Position numbers and translations under genes: made by a program | Shown here: piece by piece, positions 39,399-42,749 of the stretch | Layout: each line of letters opens with the position of its first letter | How positions within the stretch are numbered: position 1 is the stretch's first letter | Notes under the pieces: model-generated | The model's database searches: none | Seen by the model: only the letters and a program-made list of their open reading frames with translations | What the model was told of the DNA's origin: nothing | Source: Actinomycetota bacterium | Lineage (GTDB): Bacteria; Actinomycetota; AC-67 | DNA length: 42,749 bases | Direction: 5' to 3' | Assembly: GCA_020201525.1 (NCBI GenBank) | Contig: JAIVGO010000003.1 | Span: 1 to 42,749 of the forward strand

Positions 39399-39638
39399 AT
39401 GAAGACAACGCTCAATCTGGACGACGCATTGCTTCGATCGGCGAAGAAGATTGCCGCCGAACGTGGCACGACTTTGACCAGCGTTGTTGAGGAGGCGCTG
39501 CGTGCGGTCGTGAACCCGCGCGACAGGCGTTCGGCCCGGCAGCGCTTCCGGTGGGTCGTCGTCAGCGGGAGCGAATTGCCGACCGCCGACCTCGCCGACC
39601 GCAAGGCTCTCTACGACATCATGGAGAGACGGCACTGA
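39399..39638 (+). CDS. vapB: VapB-type antitoxin
   Basis: 79-aa antitoxin with an N-terminal ribbon-helix-helix: MKTTLNLDDALLRSAKKIAAERGTTLTSVVEEALR. The C-terminal half (RQRFRWVVVSGSELPTADLADRKALYDIMERRH) should wrap and inhibit the toxin. It is paired with a PIN-domain toxin whose frame starts inside its stop codon. ATG at 39399 is favoured because of the promoter position; ATG at 39393 is possible. The pair lies between flp and tadE, in the same direction. Confidence 0.9.
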   Translation: MKTTLNLDDALLRSAKKIAAERGTTLTSVVEEALRAVVNPRDRRSARQRFRWVVVSGSELPTADLADRKALYDIMERRH

Positions 39639-40063
39639 TCGCTCTGGACACTAACATTCTGGTGTACGCACACCGGCAGGAGTTCTCTCATCACGTTGCG
39701 GCGCTGAGCGCGTTGCGCGATCTTGCAGAAGGTGAGGCGCAGTGGGCGATCCCAGTGTTTGTTCTAGCGGAGTTCGTTCGGATCGTGACGCATCCTTCGG
39801 TACTGCGGCCGCCTTCGACGCCCGGTCTCGCGATAGCGGCGCTCGATGCACTCGTAATGCACCCCGGTGCGGTAGTGCTGAACCCGGGAGACCGATTTTG
39901 GGAATTCTTCCGAGAAGCAGTGATCGAAGAACGCGCCACAGGGAACCTTACTTTCGACGCGCAAATAGTCGCCGTCTGCCGCGAGCAGGGCGTCGATGAG
40001 ATCCTGACGGAAGATCGCGACTTCGCTCGCTTCAGTGGCTTCAACGTTCGCAGGCTGCGCTGA
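39635..40063 (+). CDS. vapC: VapC-type PIN-domain ribonuclease toxin
   Basis: 142-aa PIN-domain toxin, probably an RNase acting on tRNA or other structured RNA. Catalytic acids are visible: D in IALDTNILVYAHR, E in FVLAEFVRIVTHP, and the late pair in TFDAQIVAVCREQGVDEILTEDRDF. No ATG, GTG or TTG fits the start: the first reasonable codon is CTG at 39635, which overlaps the vapB TGA as CTGA; the next in-frame alternative is a GTG at 39551 that would add 28 non-conserved residues. Translation is therefore likely coupled to vapB and low, which suits a toxin. The exact start is uncertain. Confidence 0.88.
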   Translation: MIALDTNILVYAHRQEFSHHVAALSALRDLAEGEAQWAIPVFVLAEFVRIVTHPSVLRPPSTPGLAIAALDALVMHPGAVVLNPGDRFWEFFREAVIEERATGNLTFDAQIVAVCREQGVDEILTEDRDFARFSGFNVRRLR

Positions 40064-40131
40064 GTTGCCGACTCGTTCTTCACGATGTTCCCGGGCTGGA
40101 CAGGTCGCGCCACGTAGCTATCGTTGCCGCT

Positions 40132-40533
40132 GTGTTGCGCCCACGGAAGAAACCCTGCGAAACGGGTGCGGCGTCGGTCGAGTTCGCCGTCGTGCTTCCA
40201 CTCGTCGTCGTGGCGCTGCTGCTTCTCGTGCAAGTGGCTCTGCTCGTTTCCCAGCAGCTTGCGGTTACGCACGCCGCTCGCGAAGGCTCGCGCGCGGCCG
40301 CGGTGTGGAACGACGACGCAAAAGCCCGCAACGCCGCGCTTTTGGCAGGCCACCTCGAGTCCTCGCAAACCGACGTTATCGTTGAGCCCTCTTCGCGCCA
40401 TGTCGGCGACGCGGTTACCGTGACTGTTCGGTACCGTCCAATCATCGTCGTGCCGTACGTCGGGCGATTTCTGTCGTCGTCTTTGGAGTTGCACGCGTCG
40501 GTCACGACACGCACCGAGCGCGAGACATCGTGA
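40132..40533 (+). CDS. tadE: TadE-like pseudopilin
   Basis: 133-aa minor pilin-like protein. A short basic leader ends in ETG, followed by AASVEFAVVLPLVVVALLLLVQVALLV; glutamate at +5 and phenylalanine at +6 match the TadE pattern, with cleavage expected after that glycine. The extracytoplasmic part (THAAREGSRAAAV, DAVTVTVRYRPIIVVPYVG) is typical. GTG at 40132 is the start; no strong ribosome-binding site. Its stop overlaps the next gene (GTGA). It belongs to the Tad locus although vapBC separates it from flp. Confidence 0.9.
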   Translation: MLRPRKKPCETGAASVEFAVVLPLVVVALLLLVQVALLVSQQLAVTHAAREGSRAAAVWNDDAKARNAALLAGHLESSQTDVIVEPSSRHVGDAVTVTVRYRPIIVVPYVGRFLSSSLELHASVTTRTERETS

Positions 40534-40925
40534 AAGACGAGGCCGGCTCAATTTCCCTTTTGCTATCCATGGGGGCCTTGCTGTTTTGCCTGTTCGCGCT
40601 CGGGGTCGCCGATCTCGGGTCGATGCTCCTCGCTCGCTCGCGAGCGCAAAGCGCAGCCGATGCGGCCGCGCTGGCCGCAGTCGTCCAGCAAACCCCGGTA
40701 CTAGGACAAGGCAGCGATCCGGAGAACGCTGCGCGCGCGATGGCGGAGGCGAACGGCGCCTCGCTCGTGTCGTGCAGTTGCAAGGTCGGCGATTTTCGCG
40801 CGACCGTTGAGGTCACACTGGCGCCGCGCATCGTCTTTGTCTCTGGCTGGCGAGGCCGCGCCGTTCACGCAACGGCCCGCGCCGAAGTGAATCCGGACGT
40901 GCTGACCTACCGGGATCCCGGCTAG
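40530..40925 (+). CDS. TadG-like / Rv3654c-like pilus-associated protein
   Basis: 131-aa exported or membrane protein starting KDEAGSISLLLSMGALLFCLFALGVADLGSMLLARSRAQSAADAAALAA, the N-terminal pattern of TadG-like and actinobacterial Rv3654c-like proteins: a pseudopilin-type helix followed by an alanine-rich SAADAAALAA segment. The +5 glutamate of true pilins is missing. CSCK gives two close cysteines in the outer part. GTG at 40530 overlaps the tadE stop by 4 bp, so the pair is coupled and probably helps pilus initiation or anchoring. Confidence 0.82.
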   Translation: MKDEAGSISLLLSMGALLFCLFALGVADLGSMLLARSRAQSAADAAALAAVVQQTPVLGQGSDPENAARAMAEANGASLVSCSCKVGDFRATVEVTLAPRIVFVSGWRGRAVHATARAEVNPDVLTYRDPG

Positions 40926-40959
40926 GCGGTTCCGCGTCGCCCGCCGTTATTGTTGCGGC

Positions 40960-41451
40960 ATGCCCATCCCACGCGAGCAGCTGCGGCTTGATGCACCCGA
41001 GCTCGAGAAGCTGCTGGCGGAAACGCGCGAGCTGCACGTCGCGACCGTGTCCCCGGACGGCGTACCGCACGTCGTCCCGCTCTGGTACGTGTGGCACGGC
41101 GGCGCGGTTTGGGTGAACTCGCTCATCAAGAGCCGCCGGACGCGTGACGTCCATGCCGGCTCGCCGGTCGCGCTGTGCATCGACACCGGCTTCGAGTACG
41201 AGGATCTGCGCGGCGCCGTCCTGCGCGGCCGGTTCGTTGATGCCTCTGAGGACTCGGACCTTGGGGCAGCGCAAGCGCAATTTGCGGCGAAGTACTGGGG
41301 CGGCGATCAAGTGCCCGTCGTGCGCAGCCACATCTGGATGAAGCTCGTACCCGAGCAGACGTCGTCCTGGGATTTCCGGAAGATCCCTGCCGGCAGGGAC
41401 AAGCGACTCGACGCGACACGTGCCCAAACGGCGAGCCAGCAGGAGGGATGA
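40960..41451 (+). CDS. PPOX-class (pyridoxamine oxidase-fold) protein
   Basis: 163-aa split-barrel flavin/F420-binding protein. LLAETRELHVATVSPDGVPHVVPLWYVWHGGAVWVNSL and RDVHAGSPVALCIDTGFEYEDLRGAVLRGRFVDAS are typical of the F420-dependent PPOX class in Actinobacteria, which includes small redox enzymes with varied substrates; a heme- or FMN-binding member is also possible. ATG at 40960 has no strong ribosome-binding site. It separates the Tad genes from the sortase gene and has no obvious link to either. Confidence 0.85.
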   Translation: MPIPREQLRLDAPELEKLLAETRELHVATVSPDGVPHVVPLWYVWHGGAVWVNSLIKSRRTRDVHAGSPVALCIDTGFEYEDLRGAVLRGRFVDASEDSDLGAAQAQFAAKYWGGDQVPVVRSHIWMKLVPEQTSSWDFRKIPAGRDKRLDATRAQTASQQEG

Positions 41452-41592
41452 GGGCGGGCGAGCCGGGCGAAACCGGACAACGCAGCCCTAAGGATTTACC
41501 AAGTCCCGTAGCCGGACGGACATGCGCGTCGTTTGTCTAACTGAAGCCGGCACCTGCGGCGCGGTTTCGCTCGTGATAGAAAGGGTTCTGTT

Positions 41593-42354
41593 ATGCGGGA
41601 CACGCCGATCTCTTTGCAGGAGCTGTGGCCGTCGGAGGCAGCCGGCGCGCTCCCGACGCGGCGTCCTCGAAAAAGGGAACCGCTTCCGAAGCGAGTCGGC
41701 GCGACGATCGCGTTTCTTGCCGATGCCTCGCGCCGCCGACGGTCCGGACGCATGGCGCTGTGGCTCGTCGTCATGGCGCTGGTCGTCGCCGGCGTCGGGA
41801 TGCTCACGTACCCGTTCTACACGCACTACTACGCTCACCGGCTTCAAAACGGCGCGCTCAAGACGAAGCTCGCCGACTTCAGCACGCCGTCCGGGCTCGA
41901 GCAGTACAAGCGGCACCAGCTCAAGGTTGGCGATCCGCTCACGCGAATCATCATTCCGAAGCTCAAGCTCAACGTCATCGTCGTCGAAGGCATCAGCGGC
42001 AACGCGCTGCGCGCCGGCGCCGGTCACTATGAATCGACGGCACTGCCAGGTGATTACGGAAACGTGGCCATCGCCGGTCACCGCACCGGCTTCGGTGAGC
42101 CGTTCAGGCACCTAGAGCGATTGAGAGCCGGCGACCAGATCATTCTCGTCACGCCGCTCGGCCGGTACACCTATGAGGTGGTCCCTCCCTTCGACGCTCA
42201 CGCAAATCCGTGGATTACGACGGCGACGGACTTGAGCGTGATTCAGCCCACGGCCGAGCCGTCGTTGACGCTCACAACGTGCGACCCGCCGCATACGTCG
42301 CTGAATCGAATGATCGTGCGAGCGCGGCGCGTCACGGTCGAGCAGTCGATTTAG
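41593..42354 (+). CDS. srtE: Class E-like sortase
   Basis: 253-aa membrane-anchored transpeptidase. A cytoplasmic arginine-rich N-terminus is followed by one membrane helix (residues 54-72) and the sortase barrel: IPKLKLNVIVVEGIS, catalytic His163 in NVAIAGHRTGFGEPF, Cys230 in LTLTTCDPPHTSLNRMIVRA and Arg239. The DYGNVAIAGHRT and TTCDPP context fits actinobacterial class E (class D is possible). It would cut sorting signals and join proteins to the wall; the LPPTG protease at 12567 and the LPKTG PKD protein at 29964 are candidate substrates. AAAGGG lies upstream of ATG at 41593. Confidence 0.92.
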   Translation: MRDTPISLQELWPSEAAGALPTRRPRKREPLPKRVGATIAFLADASRRRRSGRMALWLVVMALVVAGVGMLTYPFYTHYYAHRLQNGALKTKLADFSTPSGLEQYKRHQLKVGDPLTRIIIPKLKLNVIVVEGISGNALRAGAGHYESTALPGDYGNVAIAGHRTGFGEPFRHLERLRAGDQIILVTPLGRYTYEVVPPFDAHANPWITTATDLSVIQPTAEPSLTLTTCDPPHTSLNRMIVRARRVTVEQSI

Positions 42355-42749
42355 GCGCCGAGATACGCTTCTTTGACCTTTGGATCCGACAGCAACTGCC
42401 GTCCCGTACCCTCGAGCGTGATCTCGCCCGTCTCGAGAACATACGAGCGGTCCGAGATCTGCAGCGTCTGAAACGCCATCTGTTCGACGAGCAGGATCGT
42501 CTTTCCTTCGTCGTGTAGCTGCTGCAAGATATCGAAGACTTGCTTGACGATAAGGGGCGCGAGACCCATCGACGGCTCATCGAAGAGCATGACCTTCGGG
42601 CGCGCCATCAGGCCACGTGCTATCGCAAGCATTTGCTGTTCGCCACCCGACATGAGTCCGGCGGGCTGGTTTCGGCGCTGACCCAGAATCGGAAAGCGTT
42701 CGTATTGCTCGTCGATATCCTTGTCGACGTTCGAGTCTTTGCGCTGAAA
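42351..42749 (-). CDS. livF: Branched-chain amino acid ABC transporter ATPase LivF (partial)
   Basis: The 3' part of an ABC ATPase, 132 residues visible; the 5' end lies beyond the window. The signature MSGGEQQMLAIARGLMARPKVMLFDEPSMGLAPLIV includes the ABC signature motif and Walker B, and ILLVEQ marks the switch region. DEPSMGLAPLIV and the terminal LLSDPKVKEAYLGA are typical of LivF, the second ATPase of high-affinity branched-chain amino acid (LIV/HAAT) transporters. The stop overlaps the convergent sortase gene by 4 bp. The reading frame is open to the last base of the window. Confidence 0.95.
   Translation of the reverse strand, partial: FQRKDSNVDKDIDEQYERFPILGQRRNQPAGLMSGGEQQMLAIARGLMARPKVMLFDEPSMGLAPLIVKQVFDILQQLHDEGKTILLVEQMAFQTLQISDRSYVLETGEITLEGTGRQLLSDPKVKEAYLGA

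Overview
The window looks like chromosomal DNA from a GC-rich, probably deep-branching actinobacterium (Actinomycetota). The signs are frequent GTG and TTG starts and 4-bp ATGA/GTGA gene overlaps. Family content agrees: an F420-type luciferase-like oxidoreductase, a DUF6158 protein, a BrkB / phage-holin-3_6 / DUF3618 trio, a LigD-type polymerase beside a stand-alone ATP-dependent ligase, an actinobacterial-style Tad locus, a class E-like sortase and LPXTG proteins. Taxonomy is inferred from families only. There is no rRNA, tRNA, CRISPR array, transposase or phage structural gene.

Layout. 1-0.9 kb: an ArsR-family repressor translationally coupled to an AHSA1/SRPBCC protein, with a well-defined promoter and two tandem 16-bp operators. 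0.9-5 kb: a receiver-only response regulator, a DUF6158 protein, an F420-type oxidoreductase and a PAS-GAF-GAF-PP2C phosphatase. 5-7.2 kb: an unknown protein and an envelope operon (BrkB, holin-like, DUF3618). 7.2-11 kb: a DNA-transaction cluster of topoisomerase IB, an S51-like peptidase, LigD-type primase-polymerase and LigC-type ligase, with no Ku in view. 11-23 kb: a DUF4173 membrane protein, then secreted or envelope proteins (M6 metalloprotease with LPPTG anchor, DUF3137-like plus LemA, ceramidase-like hydrolase, CocE/X-Pro hydrolase) and an acyl-CoA dehydrogenase. 23-27.2 kb: a CheY-like regulator, a fused transaldolase-phosphoglucose isomerase and a 6-phosphogluconate dehydrogenase.

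27.2-33.6 kb is the least ordinary region. It holds a frameshifted secreted repeat protein, an FHA-LuxR regulator, a 67-aa exported four-cysteine peptide with its own hairpin leader and strong terminator, a three-PKD-repeat LPKTG protein, and a convergent pair made of a DUF916-like membrane protein and a small secreted beta-rich protein. This resembles a cell-surface assembly island. 34-41 kb: a membrane-anchored HAD phosphatase and a Tad pilus operon (CpaE-like, CpaF, TadB, TadC, Flp pilin, TadE and TadG-like). A VapBC toxin-antitoxin pair lies between the pilin and TadE. 41-42.7 kb: a PPOX-fold protein, a sortase that could anchor the two LPXTG proteins, and the 3' part of a livF-type ABC ATPase.

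A recurring regulatory theme is a -10-like hexamer very close to the start codon with no Shine-Dalgarno sequence. It is clearest before arsR, ligD-pol, the DUF4173 gene, fha-luxR and vapB, and suggests leaderless transcripts. All functions are assigned by reading motifs; no database search was possible.
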